Below, piece after piece: positions 1 to 9,092 of a DNA stretch of 49,088 bases; position 1 is the first letter of the stretch, and the number at the start of each line of letters is the position of its first letter. Below the pieces are notes generated by a model. The model saw only the letters and a list, made by a program, of their open reading frames with translations, was not told where the DNA came from and made no database searches. Position numbers and translations under genes: made by a program. The DNA comes from a bacterium (GTDB lineage: Bacteria > Myxococcota_A > UBA9042): the NCBI GenBank assembly GCA_030425545.1, contig JAUIAC010000013.1, forward strand, positions 1-49,088, given 5' to 3'.

Positions 1-350
1 GTCCCCAGGCGAAAGAGCCCCTCCGGGCCAGCCTGCAGCGGTGCGACGCTGAGGCCGAGACGATAGCGCGGCGAGAGCACCGCCATCACGCTGCCCTCGC
101 CGCCCAACAGCCCACTGGTGGCGTCCGCGGCGGCGCCGTCCGTCTCCGACACGTTCAGGGCCGTCACCGTCGCGCTCGCCGTGGCCTCGTCCTTGGCCGC
201 GGCCTGCGCGAGCCCGCCAAAGCTCAGCCGCGCTGGAGGGTGGAGCGTCGTGCCACAGCCGCTCAGCAGCAGCGTCGCCGCGCCGAGCGCGAGGGTCAGC
301 ACGACGACGCTGCGCGGAGTGCGTTCGGTGCGGTGCGGTGGGGAGACCAT
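1..350 (-). CDS. Lipoprotein, N-terminal part (runs off the left edge)
   Basis: An open frame on the minus strand begins at the ATG at 350 and stays open to base 1, giving about 116 residues without a stop. The N-terminus has a basic stretch (HRTERTPR), a hydrophobic helix and the lipobox LLSGC, so this is an exported lipoprotein attached at a Cys near residue 31. The visible mature part (about 85 residues) is Ala-rich and then reads like beta-strand sequence (MAVLSPRYRLGLSVAPLQAG). I recognise no family. It is divergent from the GDPD lipoprotein gene at 563, and the 212-bp space between them probably holds both promoters, although I could not identify either. The 3' end lies outside the window. 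Confidence 0.7.
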   Translation of the reverse strand, partial: MVSPPHRTERTPRSVVVLTLALGAATLLLSGCGTTLHPPARLSFGGLAQAAAKDEATASATVTALNVSETDGAAADATSGLLGGEGSVMAVLSPRYRLGLSVAPLQAGPEGLFRLG

Positions 351-562
351 GGCCCATTGATAGCGGATTCCTCGCGGCTCAGCCATGGGCCCAGGCCGTG
401 GTCCACAGCGTCGCGGAGCGGCGACACGCGGCGCCGTCCGCGGACGGGGCGCGTCACGGCGCCGGGTCAGCGTGGCGCTGCCGCTCCCTGCCTCCCCGAG
501 AACGCGAGAAACGGGCATCCTCCTGGGCGCGCGGCGACAGCTCCCGCGCGCTGGAGCTCGTC

Positions 563-1591
563 ATGCTGCCTGCCACGCCCCCGAGCACACGCGAAGGCCC
601 ACGTGTACGCCGCCCTCGCCCCCTCCCCCGCACGGCGGCCGCGTGGGCGCTCGCGCTCGGGCTGTGTGCCGTGGCGCTCATCGGGTGCTCTGCGGACGCC
701 GACTCGACGGGCGCAGCCGAGGCTGACGCCGCGAGCGGAGACGCCAGCGCAGCGGACGCCCCCAACGGGGCGGACGGGGCCGGGGCCGACGGGGCCGGAG
801 TCGACAGCGCCGCGGCGTGGCAGCCGGACCCGAGGCTGCTGGCCGAGGGCGTGCTCAACATCGCCCACCGCGGCGGCAAGACCGAGCGGCCCGAACACAC
901 CCTCGCCGCCTACACCAACGCGCTCGAGGCGGGCGCGGACCTCATCGAGCTGGACGTGCACCGCAGCAAGGACGGCGTGCTGGTGTCGATTCACGACGTC
1001 ACCGTCGACCGCACCACGGACGGCAAAGGGGCGGTCAAGGACCTGACCTGGGCGCAGCTGAAGCAGCTCGACGCGGGGTACTCGTGGTCCAAGGACGGCG
1101 GCAAGACGCACCCCTTTCGCGGCAAGGGGCACACCATCGCGCGGGTCGACGAGACCCTGGACGCCTTTCCCAACGCGCTCATCTCGGTGGAGATCAAGCA
1201 GTACGACCCGAGCATCGTCGACGACCTGGTGGCCCTCTTCACGCTCAAGGGCGCCATGGGCCGGACCATCTTCTCGAGCTTCGCCGACGCCACCACGGCG
1301 AAGCTGCGGGAGCGGGCGCCCACCGCGCTGACGGCCATGGCCATGGGCGAGCTGCTGCTCTTTCGCGCCATGGACGACTCAGAGGTCGCTGACTACGTGG
1401 CGCCCTGCCGCTTCGTGCAGCCACCGGAGGACATGGTGGACGCGGCCTTCATGACTCGGGCACACGCGGTGGGGCTGAAGGTGCAGCCGTGGACCGTGAA
1501 CAAGGCGGAGCGCATGAAGGCGCTGCTGAAGCTGGGCATCGACGGGCTCTTCACCGACGACCCACGCACCTTCGCCGGGCTGCTGCCATGA
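563..1591 (+). CDS. Glycerophosphodiester phosphodiesterase-type lipoprotein
   Basis: This 342-residue GDPD-family TIM-barrel enzyme is predicted to hydrolyse glycerophosphodiesters to glycerol 3-phosphate and an alcohol at the cell surface or in the periplasm. The family signature is clear: AHRGG, then PEHT, ELDVH with HD about 16 residues later, EIK in mid-protein, and QPWTVN followed by GIDGLFTDDP at the end. I chose the ATG at 563 because it places a signal sequence ending in the lipobox LIGC near residue 39. The frame is open upstream to 338, but that stretch does not look like protein. An Ala/Asp-rich linker separates the lipobox from the catalytic domain. The stop overlaps the start of the next gene (ATGA), so the two are probably co-translated. 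Natural substrate unknown. Confidence 0.88.
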   Translation: MLPATPPSTREGPRVRRPRPLPRTAAAWALALGLCAVALIGCSADADSTGAAEADAASGDASAADAPNGADGAGADGAGVDSAAAWQPDPRLLAEGVLNIAHRGGKTERPEHTLAAYTNALEAGADLIELDVHRSKDGVLVSIHDVTVDRTTDGKGAVKDLTWAQLKQLDAGYSWSKDGGKTHPFRGKGHTIARVDETLDAFPNALISVEIKQYDPSIVDDLVALFTLKGAMGRTIFSSFADATTAKLRERAPTALTAMAMGELLLFRAMDDSEVADYVAPCRFVQPPEDMVDAAFMTRAHAVGLKVQPWTVNKAERMKALLKLGIDGLFTDDPRTFAGLLP

Positions 1592-3150
1592 CCGGCGCCG
1601 CTCGGCTCGTTGGGCGCTCTGCGGCGCGCGCCGCGTGGCCGCTCGCCCTCTGCTGCGCTGCGGTGCTGTGGAGCTGCGGCGGCGACAGCGACGCCCGTCG
1701 GGCGGCGGCGGACGCCTCGACAAGCGAGGGAGATGCAGGCGACGCGGAGGCTGGCGACGGCCACCCGAGCACCGGCATGGGGAGCGACGGCGCGGGGAGC
1801 GACGGCGCGGGGAGCGACGGCGGGGGGCGCCCGGTCGGAGACGCCTCGGCTGCGGACGCGGCGGTGGGGCCCTTGAGCCCGGATCCCAAGCCCACCAGCG
1901 CGATGCCGCCCGTGCCCGGTGAGCTCTCCATCCACCAGCTGGACCTGCCCGTGGGCCTGGTGCCCAAGCTGGGGGAGGCGGCGATCCTGGTGGGGCCCAC
2001 CGGCGAGCTGACCCTGCTCGACATCGGCAACACCAAGCACGACGACGAGGTCCGTGAGGCGGTGGAGGCCCTCAACACCCAGTGGTTGACCCCCGCGCGC
2101 GGCTACCCGCGGCAGCGCGGCAAGCGTGAGGTGGAGTGGGTCGTGCTGACGCACTTTCACGGCGACCACATCGGCGCTGCGGAGAGCCTGCTCAGCGGCA
2201 AGGGCGCGCTCTCGGTGACCCGAGGGGTGGTCTTTCGCGGGCACGTGGACCTGGGTGAGGGCGCCAACCTGAACCGCTGGGAGGAGCTGTGCCAGGTGGT
2301 GGCCAAGCTCCCGGCGGCGCGCCGCTTCCCGCTCTGCACGGCCGCGTCGGTGCCCCCCTGCGACCAGGGCAAGCTCAAGGGCGCCTACCCGGCCGTGGCC
2401 TGCGCGGGGCTGCGCCGGGGCAAGCTCGACGACCCCAGCGACGACGCCACGCCGGGCCCGGGGGGCAAGCTGGGCGCGCCGAGCTGGCTCGACCTGGGCG
2501 GCGGTGCGCGGCTCACGCTCGTCGCGGCCAACGCCCGCTGCACCGGGCCTGGCGACGCGGAGACCGCGCTCAGCTTCGGCCACGACGAGGGCAACGAAGA
2601 GAACGGTCGCTCGCTGGTGGGCCTCGTGTCCTACGGCGCCTTTCGCTACCACTTCGGCGGCGACCTGACGGGCTCCGGCAAGCCGGGCGAGCCCGACGTG
2701 GAGAGCGCCCTCGCGCAGACCAGCGGCCCCCGCTTCTGGGCGGGGCCCGGCGGCAAGGCGCTCGGGGTCGACGTGGTGCACGCCCACCACCACGCGCGCA
2801 AGACCAGCAGCAACGCCACCTTCGTCGCGGCGGTCGCGCCCAAGGACGGCCTCGGACGCAACGTGGTCGCCGGCATCAACAGCGCCTACCTCGGCTCACC
2901 CAACGACGCCGTGGTCGCGCGCTTCGCCAGCGGCGGGCGCCTGGGCGCGGGCCACTTCTGGGTCACCAAGACCACCGTCGGCGGCATGGACGCCAGCGAC
3001 GACCTGATCGTGGCCGACGGCGAGGTGCGGGTGCGCACCTTCGCCAAGGGCGCCGGCTACCGCGTCCAGGCCTGGGGCGGCAAGTCGAAGCACAGCCAGC
3101 CCTACGCCGCGCTCCGCAGCGGCCAGCAGTTGTCGCCAGCCGGCCCATAG
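1588..3150 (+). CDS. Metallo-beta-lactamase-fold hydrolase, lipoprotein
   Basis: This 520-residue exported lipoprotein has the lipobox LWSC after a short hydrophobic segment. A low-complexity linker follows that includes three tandem 15-bp repeats (1781-1825) encoding GSDGA-type units. The catalytic domain has a metallo-beta-lactamase Zn-binding motif THFHGDHIG at about residues 189-197. It then has a GGDLTG segment that could supply the bridging Asp, and a HAHHHARK segment near residue 397 that could supply the distal His. The layout resembles ComEC/Rec2-like and related MBL hydrolases, but no substrate can be read from the sequence. The start ATG overlaps the stop of the GDPD gene (ATGA). 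Two surface-anchored hydrolases made together suggest extracellular phosphoester degradation, which is an inference. Confidence 0.82.
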   Translation: MTGAARLVGRSAARAAWPLALCCAAVLWSCGGDSDARRAAADASTSEGDAGDAEAGDGHPSTGMGSDGAGSDGAGSDGGGRPVGDASAADAAVGPLSPDPKPTSAMPPVPGELSIHQLDLPVGLVPKLGEAAILVGPTGELTLLDIGNTKHDDEVREAVEALNTQWLTPARGYPRQRGKREVEWVVLTHFHGDHIGAAESLLSGKGALSVTRGVVFRGHVDLGEGANLNRWEELCQVVAKLPAARRFPLCTAASVPPCDQGKLKGAYPAVACAGLRRGKLDDPSDDATPGPGGKLGAPSWLDLGGGARLTLVAANARCTGPGDAETALSFGHDEGNEENGRSLVGLVSYGAFRYHFGGDLTGSGKPGEPDVESALAQTSGPRFWAGPGGKALGVDVVHAHHHARKTSSNATFVAAVAPKDGLGRNVVAGINSAYLGSPNDAVVARFASGGRLGAGHFWVTKTTVGGMDASDDLIVADGEVRVRTFAKGAGYRVQAWGGKSKHSQPYAALRSGQQLSPAGP

Positions 3151-3208
3151 CGCAGGCTCGGCCGCCGGGTGGGCGTCCTGCCGCGCCGCCCCAGCCCACG
3201 GAGCCGCC

Positions 3209-4372
3209 ATGCGAGTCCTCGCCACCGCCAGCGCCGGAACCCAGCGCCTGCTCGCCAGCGAGTGCGGCGACCTGGGCCTGCGCCCCCGCAAGGTCAAGGC
3301 CCACGGCGTGGAGCTGGACCTCGACTGGGCCGGCGTCGCCCGCGCGCTGGTGCACCTGCGCGTGGCCCAGCGGGTGCTCGTGTTCCTGCACCAGTTCCCC
3401 TGCGACGGCGCGGAGTCGCTCTACGACGGGGCCCGCGCGGTGCCCTGGGGCGACTGGCTCGAGCCGCGCCAGCGCATCGCCGTCGCGGCGACCGGGCGCC
3501 TGCCCAACCCCCAGCGCGCGCGCCGCGGCGGCGCTCTGACCAACCATGTGTTCGCCAGCCAGCGGATCAAGGACGCGCTCTGCGACCAGCTGCGCGAGGC
3601 CACCGGCGAGCGCCCCTCCGTGGACCTCGACCGCCCCGACCTCCGCATCGTGGCGCGCTTCTCCGGGGACGGCTGCTCGCTGTGGCTCGACCCGGCGGGC
3701 GCCGCCCTACACCGGCGCGGCTATCGCCAAGACGCGGGCGACGCGCCGCTGCGCGAGACCCTGGCCGCCGCCATCGTGCGTGCCACGGGGTGGCCCTGGC
3801 AGCGCGAGCGCCCGTTCATGGACCCCATGTGCGGCTCGGGCACGCTGCTCATCGAGGCTGTGAGCATGGCCTTGGAGCTCGCCCCTGGCCGCAGCCGCGA
3901 CTTTGCGGCGACCCGGTGGCGGCGCCAGGGCAGTGAGCTCGGTGGGCTGCTGCGTGACGCCCAGGCCGAGGCGGTGACCCACGCGGCCCAGTCGGCGCGC
4001 CAGGGCATCCAGCTGGACGTGGTCGGCCAGGATCTGGACCCGCGCATGCTCGACATCGCGCGCAACAACCTGAAGCGCGCGGGGGTGGCTCGGTGGGTGC
4101 AGCTTCGGCGCGCGGACGCCTGCCACATGCCGGCGCCCAGGCCGGGCACGGTCCTGGTGAGCAACCTGCCCTACGGCGAGCGCATCGGGGGGCCCGACGT
4201 GGGCCTGCTCTACGAGGCCCTCGGTCGCCACTGGGCCGGATTTCAGGGCTGCGAGGCTCACCTGCTGGTGGGCAACGAGCACTTCGAGCGGCACTTCGGC
4301 CTCCGCTGGAGCGACCGGCTCGCGCTGACCAACGGCAGCCTGCCCGCGGCCCTGCACCGCTACGTCCTGTAG
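3209..4372 (+). CDS. RlmL-type THUMP-domain rRNA (guanine-N2) methyltransferase
   Basis: This 387-residue class I RNA methyltransferase of the RlmL/YcbY N-terminal half type is expected to methylate a guanine N2 in 23S rRNA using SAM. The N-terminal part (about residues 1-165) matches a ferredoxin-like plus THUMP region. The catalytic half has the SAM motif DPMCGSGTLLIEA near residue 208, an acidic GQDLDPRML motif, and NLPYGERIG, the (N/D)PPY-type motif typical of N2-G methyltransferases. E. coli RlmL is about twice as long because it is fused to RlmK, and this protein lacks the second half, as in many non-enteric bacteria. The ATG at 3209 follows GGAG, about 8 bases upstream. It lies 58 bp after the MBL gene and converges on the SLC13 gene with only 14 bp between stops. 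Confidence 0.9.
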   Translation: MRVLATASAGTQRLLASECGDLGLRPRKVKAHGVELDLDWAGVARALVHLRVAQRVLVFLHQFPCDGAESLYDGARAVPWGDWLEPRQRIAVAATGRLPNPQRARRGGALTNHVFASQRIKDALCDQLREATGERPSVDLDRPDLRIVARFSGDGCSLWLDPAGAALHRRGYRQDAGDAPLRETLAAAIVRATGWPWQRERPFMDPMCGSGTLLIEAVSMALELAPGRSRDFAATRWRRQGSELGGLLRDAQAEAVTHAAQSARQGIQLDVVGQDLDPRMLDIARNNLKRAGVARWVQLRRADACHMPAPRPGTVLVSNLPYGERIGGPDVGLLYEALGRHWAGFQGCEAHLLVGNEHFERHFGLRWSDRLALTNGSLPAALHRYVL

Positions 4373-4386
4373 CCGGGCCGCCAGGG

Positions 4387-5973
4387 CTATCTCAGCTGCG
4401 CCCACGCCGGGACCGCGCCGAGATCGATGCCCATGGCCGGGCCCGCCAGCAGCCAGAAGACGACGACCACCAGCACCACCCCCGCCACGTTGAGCCACAC
4501 GCCCGCGCGCACCATGTCGCGGATGCGCACGTGCCCCGACCCGAAGACGATGGCCTGCGTCGGGGAGCTCACCGGCATCATGAACGCGCAGCTGGCCGAC
4601 AGCGTCGCCGGGATCATCAGCGCGCGCGGATCGATGCCCAGCGCCGGCGCGGCGTGAGCCAGGATCGGCAGCACCAGCGTGGTGGTCGCCGTGTTGGACG
4701 TCAGCTCGGTGAGGAAGGTCAGCGCCACGCACACCGCCGCGATGAGCACCACCGGGGCCACGCCAGCGAGCCCCCGCACGCTCTCGCCGATGGCCAGCGA
4801 GAGCCCGGAGGACTTGAAGCCGCCGGCCAGCGCGAAGCCCCCGCCGAAGAGCAGCAGCAGCGCCCACGGCGTGCGCTGCTGCGCGGTGTCCCAGTCGAGC
4901 AGCGTCTCGCCCGGCCGATCGCGCGAGGGCACGATGAAGAGCAGCATGGCGCAGGCCACCGCCACCGAGCCGTCGCCGAGCGACTTCAGCCCCAGCGCGC
5001 CCCGCCAGCCCGGCAGGGTCACGGCGCCCAACCGCAGGTCCGAGCCGGTGACCCAGAGCAGGGCCGCCACCGCGAAGATGGTGCCCGCGAGCCACTCGTC
5101 GCGGCGCACAGGACCGAGCGACTGCAGCGCCGTCGGCTGGTCCGCGCCCCCTCTCGCGCCCTCGCCCGCCTGCCACGCCTCGCCCGCCTCGGTGCCGAGC
5201 AGGTCGCCGCTGGGCAGCCGAAACACCACCCGCGAGAGCAAGAGCCACGCCACCCCGAGGAAGAGCAGCGCCACCGGCAGGCCCAGGGTCATCCACTGCG
5301 CGAAGCCGACCTCCGGTGCCGCCGGGAAGGCCTTGCGGAAGACCTCCAAGAACACGAGGTTGGGCGGGGTCCCCACCGGCGTGGCCATGCCGCCGATGTT
5401 GGCGCTGTAAGCGATGCCGAGCATGAGCGCGGTCTCGAAGCCGCCCAGGTCCTTGCCCCGGGAGCGCGCCTCGTGGATGACGCTCAGGCCGATGGGGAGC
5501 ATGACCATGACGCTGGCCGTGTTGCTGATCCACATGCTGAGCAGCCCGCTGGCGAGCATGAAGCCGAGCAGCAGCCGCGACGCCTGGGAGCCGATGGCCC
5601 GCACGATGGCGAGCGCGATGCGCCGGTGGAGCCCGCTGCGCTCCAGCCCCAACGCGAGCATGAAGCCACCGAGGAAGAGGAAGAGGATCGGCTTGCCGTA
5701 GCTCACCGACACCGCCTTGAGTGGGGCGATGCCCGCGAGGGGCAGGAGCACCAGCGGCAGCATCGCCGTGACTGGGATCGGCACCACCTCGAACACCCAC
5801 CACGTGGCCATCCACACCGCGACGCCGGCCATGGCTGGCACCAGCGGACGCCCCGGAACCGTGGGCAGGAGCAGCCACACCGCCGCGGCGAGCAGGACGC
5901 CCGCGAGGCCGAGGACCGAGCGGCGCGCCCAGAGCGGCTGGGGTGCGGTGGCGGGCTGCGGTGGCGTGGTCAT
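4387..5973 (-). CDS. SLC13/DASS family anion (dicarboxylate) transporter
   Basis: This 528-residue polytopic membrane protein belongs to the divalent anion:Na+ symporter family, which imports C4-dicarboxylates, citrate or sulfate. The two family SNT signatures are both present: [11 protein letters not shown] in the first half and [11 protein letters not shown] in the second. Each sits next to a re-entrant region such as [15 protein letters not shown]. About eleven to twelve hydrophobic segments are visible, with a long hydrophilic linker in the middle (roughly residues 245-290). The start overlaps the stop of the upstream aldolase gene (ATGA at 5970-5973), so the pair is a two-gene operon on the minus strand. 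The coupling suggests that it imports a substrate, or exports a product, of the aldolase. The exact anion cannot be told from sequence. Confidence 0.9.
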   Translation of the reverse strand: MTTPPQPATAPQPLWARRSVLGLAGVLLAAAVWLLLPTVPGRPLVPAMAGVAVWMATWWVFEVVPIPVTAMLPLVLLPLAGIAPLKAVSVSYGKPILFLFLGGFMLALGLERSGLHRRIALAIVRAIGSQASRLLLGFMLASGLLSMWISNTASVMVMLPIGLSVIHEARSRGKDLGGFETALMLGIAYSANIGGMATPVGTPPNLVFLEVFRKAFPAAPEVGFAQWMTLGLPVALLFLGVAWLLLSRVVFRLPSGDLLGTEAGEAWQAGEGARGGADQPTALQSLGPVRRDEWLAGTIFAVAALLWVTGSDLRLGAVTLPGWRGALGLKSLGDGSVAVACAMLLFIVPSRDRPGETLLDWDTAQQRTPWALLLLFGGGFALAGGFKSSGLSLAIGESVRGLAGVAPVVLIAAVCVALTFLTELTSNTATTTLVLPILAHAAPALGIDPRALMIPATLSASCAFMMPVSSPTQAIVFGSGHVRIRDMVRAGVWLNVAGVVLVVVVFWLLAGPAMGIDLGAVPAWAQLR

Positions 5974-6971
5974 CGGCGCTGGGCGAGGTCGAGGGCGACG
6001 TCGACGATCATGTCTTCCTGACCGCCGACCATGCGGCGCCGCCCGAGCTCCACCAGGATGTCGCGCGAGTCGACCCCGTAGCGCTCCGCCGCCCGCTCGG
6101 TGTGCAGCAGAAAGGACGAGTAGACCCCTGCGTAGCCCAACATCAGCGCGCGTCCGTCGGTCTGGACCGGGCGCACCTGAATCGGGCGGACCAGCTCGTC
6201 GGCCGCGTCCATGAGCGGATAGAGCGCCACGCCCGAGTCGATGCCCATGCGGTCGGTGACGGCGATGAGGGCCTCGAGCGGCGTGTTGCCGGCCCCCGCC
6301 CCCATGCCGGCGAGCGACGCGTCGACCCGGTCCGCGCCCGCCTGAATCGCCAGCACCGTGTTGGCCACGCCGAGGCTCAGGTTGTTGTGGTTGTGGAAGC
6401 CGATCTGGCAGTCGAGCGCCTGCCGCAGCGCGCCCACCTTCTCGCTCGCGTCGTGCATGAGCATCGCGCCCGCGGAGTCGACGACGTACACACAGTGGGC
6501 GCCGTACTGCTCCATGAGCTTCGCCTGCGCGACGAGCTCGGCGGTCGGGATCATGTGCGCCATCATCAAGAAGCCGACCACGTCCAGGTCGCGCGCGCGC
6601 CCCGCCTCGATGTGCTGCCGCGAGATGTCGGCCTCGGTGCAGTGGGTCGCCACGCGGATGGTGTCGACGCCGCAGTCCTTGGCCATGTCCATGTCGTCGA
6701 TGGTGCCGATGCCGGGCAGCAGCAGCGCGGCGAGCCGAGCGTGCGAGAGCACCGCCTTCACCGCCGTGAGGTACTCCGCCTCGGTGTGCCGCGAGAAGCC
6801 GTAGTTCACCGAGTTGCCGTTGAGCCCGTCGCCGTGGCTGACCTCGATGAGGTCGACCTTGGCCTCGTCGAGCCGGCGCGCGATGCCGACCATCTGCGCC
6901 ACGGTGTACTGGTGCGACAGGGCGTGCATGCCGTCGCGCAGGGTCACGTCGTTGACGATGAGCTTGGCCAT
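5970..6971 (-). CDS. 4-hydroxy-2-oxovalerate aldolase-type enzyme (DmpG/HMGL family)
   Basis: This 333-residue TIM-barrel pyruvate-dependent aldolase of the BphI/DmpG/MhpE group reversibly cleaves 4-hydroxy-2-oxoacids to pyruvate and an aldehyde using a divalent metal. The Arg-Asp-His set of the first strand is present ([14 protein letters not shown]), as are the metal-binding [11 protein letters not shown] motif and the [16 protein letters not shown] segment. I took the ATG at 6971, giving [14 protein letters not shown]. The frame is open upstream to 7157, but that part is not protein-like. In known pathways this enzyme channels its aldehyde to an acylating acetaldehyde dehydrogenase encoded next door. 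No such gene, and no other meta-cleavage pathway gene, is in the window; instead the gene is coupled to an SLC13 transporter. It may act on a different oxoacid. Confidence 0.88.
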   Translation of the reverse strand: MAKLIVNDVTLRDGMHALSHQYTVAQMVGIARRLDEAKVDLIEVSHGDGLNGNSVNYGFSRHTEAEYLTAVKAVLSHARLAALLLPGIGTIDDMDMAKDCGVDTIRVATHCTEADISRQHIEAGRARDLDVVGFLMMAHMIPTAELVAQAKLMEQYGAHCVYVVDSAGAMLMHDASEKVGALRQALDCQIGFHNHNNLSLGVANTVLAIQAGADRVDASLAGMGAGAGNTPLEALIAVTDRMGIDSGVALYPLMDAADELVRPIQVRPVQTDGRALMLGYAGVYSSFLLHTERAAERYGVDSRDILVELGRRRMVGGQEDMIVDVALDLAQRR

Positions 6972-7222
6972 GGCGGGCTCCGGGCTGGGGGCGGGCGGCC
7001 CAGCGGCTGGGCCCCGCGAGACTACGACAGCGAGGTCCGTCAGGCGACCCGGCGAGCGGACGGAGCCGTGACCGCTCGAGGGCCGCGACCGCGGCGCCGA
7101 GGACGGCGCTTGTGGCGCGGCGCCGGGTCTGTCGTCCGCGACGCGCGGTGGATGCACGGGGGGGTGGAAAGCGCTACCTTTCGGCCGCCGCGGCTCGACT
7201 GTCCCCGCGGCGTGGAGGTGCC

Positions 7223-7897
7223 ATGCGACCCCGTTTCACACCCCGTGGCCTCACACCCCGTGGCCTCAAACGCCTGGGACTCAAACCCCTGGGCCTCGCA
7301 GCGGTCGTCTGCGCGCTGCTGCTCGCGGCCGCGTGCGGCACCGAGAGCACCAGCGCCGACCCGGTCGTGGGCTGGAAGGCCAAGGGCGTCACCGTGCTCG
7401 CCGGCGCGGGCTGCAACGGCCACGACAAGACCTGCCCGGGCGCCACCGGCCCGGCGTTCACGCTCGACGACTTCAACCCCACCAGCGCCACCACGGGCCA
7501 GCCGGTCGATCTGGCCAAGGGCAGCGGCAAACCCCGGGTGGTCGCCCTGCTGGCGGGCTGGTGAAGCTACTGCCGCGCCCAGGCTGGGCGCATGAACGAC
7601 ATGAGCAAGGAGCTCTCCGCCGCCGGGATCGACGTCGACTTCGTCGCGGTCAACGCCCGCGACGCGGCTGACTACCAGGCCGACCTCGCCAAGATGGGCG
7701 ACTTCGCCATGGTGCAAGACACCGACGCGCTGCGGGTGTGGGACGCCATGGGCGGCCACAAGGACGACTTCTACCTCTACCACTCCGACGGCACCCTAGC
7801 GGTGCACCTGCCCGAGGGCGGCACGCTCGACACGGCGCTGAGCGGCGACAGCGAGGGCTACGCCACCTTGCGTGGGGCCGCTGCGGCGCTGAAGTAG
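7223..7897 (+). CDS. Thioredoxin-like selenoprotein, lipoprotein (Sec encoded by TGA at 7562-7564)
   Basis: The frame from the ATG at 7223 (GGAGG about 6 bases upstream) reads to an in-frame TGA at 7562 and continues in the same frame to 7897. Read through, it gives 224 residues with U114 in AGW-U-SYCRAQ. This is the catalytic loop of thioredoxin/redoxin proteins, where the usual residue is Cys (WCxxC). C117 is the resolving Cys, so the centre is UxxC. Downstream sequence ([10 protein letters not shown], then [17 protein letters not shown]) continues the fold on both sides of the TGA, which argues against a broken gene. A perfect hairpin lies at 7575-7591. The N-terminus is a lipoprotein signal (lipobox AAAC), so the domain works outside the inner membrane. 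Its basic region is built of four 15-bp tandem repeats. A CNGHDKTC segment may form a second thiol pair. Confidence 0.85.
7575..7591 (+). promoter_or_regulatory. Candidate bacterial SECIS hairpin of the thioredoxin-like selenoprotein
   Basis: The stem gcgccc (7575-7580) pairs perfectly with gggcgc (7586-7591) around the loop aggct. The loop starts 16 nt after the TGA. This matches the described bacterial SECIS pattern: a short stem, a small apical loop with a G in its first two bases, and a spacing of about 16-37 nt from UGA. It would recruit SelB with Sec-tRNA. The element lies inside the coding sequence. Confidence 0.75.
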
Positions 7898-7952
7898 GGC
7901 CTCAAGCGAGGCCGAATTGCTGGCGCGCCAGCCGTGGACCACCGGAGACGCC

Positions 7953-8927
7953 ATGGGGATTCGGTCTCGACCTGCCGTTGCGCGACGGGCGCAGCGGGCA
8001 CGTGTGGGGGCGACCCTGCGCTTTGTGCTGGCGGTCGCGGCGCTGGCCTTGACCCTGGTCGCCCACAGCCGCCCTGCGCAGGCCGTCACGGGGCTGGACA
8101 CCCAGCTGGTCCAGCGCGTCATCGCCGAGGTGGTCCAGCGCGTCCCGCTGAAGGACCTGACCCGGCTCGCGGTCGCGACGACCCGCCGGGCCGTGAGCCT
8201 CGGACCGCACGTCGGCGTCGCGCTCGGCACGGGCGTGCCACAGGGGGTCGACACGCCCTTGTCCTTTGGACTCACGGGCGTGGTGTTCAGCAACCCGATG
8301 TTGAGCCTGGACCAGATGAAGGGGCTCGCCGTCGAGCTGCTCGAGCACGAGCTCAACACCACGCTGCGCACGCAGATCCGCGGTCGGCTCAAGGGCAAGG
8401 TGGCGAGCTCGGTCTTCGACGTGGTGCGAGCCGGCGTCAAGCGCGCGCGAAAAGAGGGGCTCGAGGCCGGCGTGAAGGCCGGCGCTCAGGTGGGCGCGGC
8501 GGCGGGAAAGTCGGCGGTCAAGCAGCTCCGCGAGGCGGACTATGAAGCCATCGCGCGGGAGATCTGGGGACGTCTGTCGGCCCGGTTGAAGGCGCGCTTG
8601 CTCACCGACGACACGCTCCTGCCGAGCCCGAAGTTCGGGCTGTGGTTGGCCATGGCCCGCCTGCCTCGGAGCGAGGCGTGGCAGGTGCGGCTCGGGACCG
8701 GCGTCGGCCTGTCCAAGCTGACGCTCGGCCCCACGCTGAGCGTGCATACGGCGAGCCCCCGGAGCGTGGCGCTGGGGCTCGAAGCGACGGTCAACGCCCA
8801 CGTCGGCCGCGGCCCGCGGCCCTGGCATCTGCAGGCCTTCGCCCGCTACGAGTGGTTCCTGCTGAGCCACGCCGCCTTCGGTCACCAAGGCGCGGTCGGC
8901 CTGCGCTGCGTCTTCGACCTGCTGTAG
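7953..8927 (+). CDS. Secreted protein of unknown function between the two selenoprotein genes
   Basis: This 324-residue protein starts at the ATG at 7953, with GGAG about 9 bases upstream. It has a long basic n-region, a hydrophobic core and a probable signal peptidase I site at RPAQA near residue 44. The middle (about residues 120-210) is helical and charged, with a Gly/Ala-rich stretch (EAGVKAGAQVGAAAGKSAV). The last 100 residues alternate hydrophobic and polar residues (WQVRLGTGVGLSKLTLGPTL, then LQAFARYEWFLLSHAAF), which would suit beta-strands of an outer-membrane or periplasmic protein. I do not recognise the family. It lies 55 bp after the first and 165 bp before the second selenoprotein gene, on the same strand, so the three may be co-expressed. 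Confidence 0.75.
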   Translation: MGIRSRPAVARRAQRARVGATLRFVLAVAALALTLVAHSRPAQAVTGLDTQLVQRVIAEVVQRVPLKDLTRLAVATTRRAVSLGPHVGVALGTGVPQGVDTPLSFGLTGVVFSNPMLSLDQMKGLAVELLEHELNTTLRTQIRGRLKGKVASSVFDVVRAGVKRARKEGLEAGVKAGAQVGAAAGKSAVKQLREADYEAIAREIWGRLSARLKARLLTDDTLLPSPKFGLWLAMARLPRSEAWQVRLGTGVGLSKLTLGPTLSVHTASPRSVALGLEATVNAHVGRGPRPWHLQAFARYEWFLLSHAAFGHQGAVGLRCVFDLL

Positions 8928-9092
8928 CCGTCCGCTGGGCTGACCCGCCCGTGCCCAGTCCAGCGCAACGCGCCGCCAGCGAAGTGCGCCGTCCGCGACG
9001 GATTCGCCCCTGCCGTTGTCACAAAGGGGGCGGACGACCGACCCTGGTCCTCAAGCAAAGGCACCGCTGCCGTCGCCACCTGGAGCGCAACC

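Noticed and set aside
338-562. N-terminal extension of the GDPD frame
   Set aside because: The ATG at 563 gives a proper lipoprotein signal with LIGC, while the upstream translation is unlike a signal peptide and overlaps the divergent promoter region.
7562-7564. Reading the TGA as a true stop giving a truncated lipoprotein plus a second small gene at 7592
   Set aside because: The split would cut exactly through a WxxxC redox loop, and the second part has no ribosome-binding site of its own. The hairpin after the TGA fits Sec insertion better.
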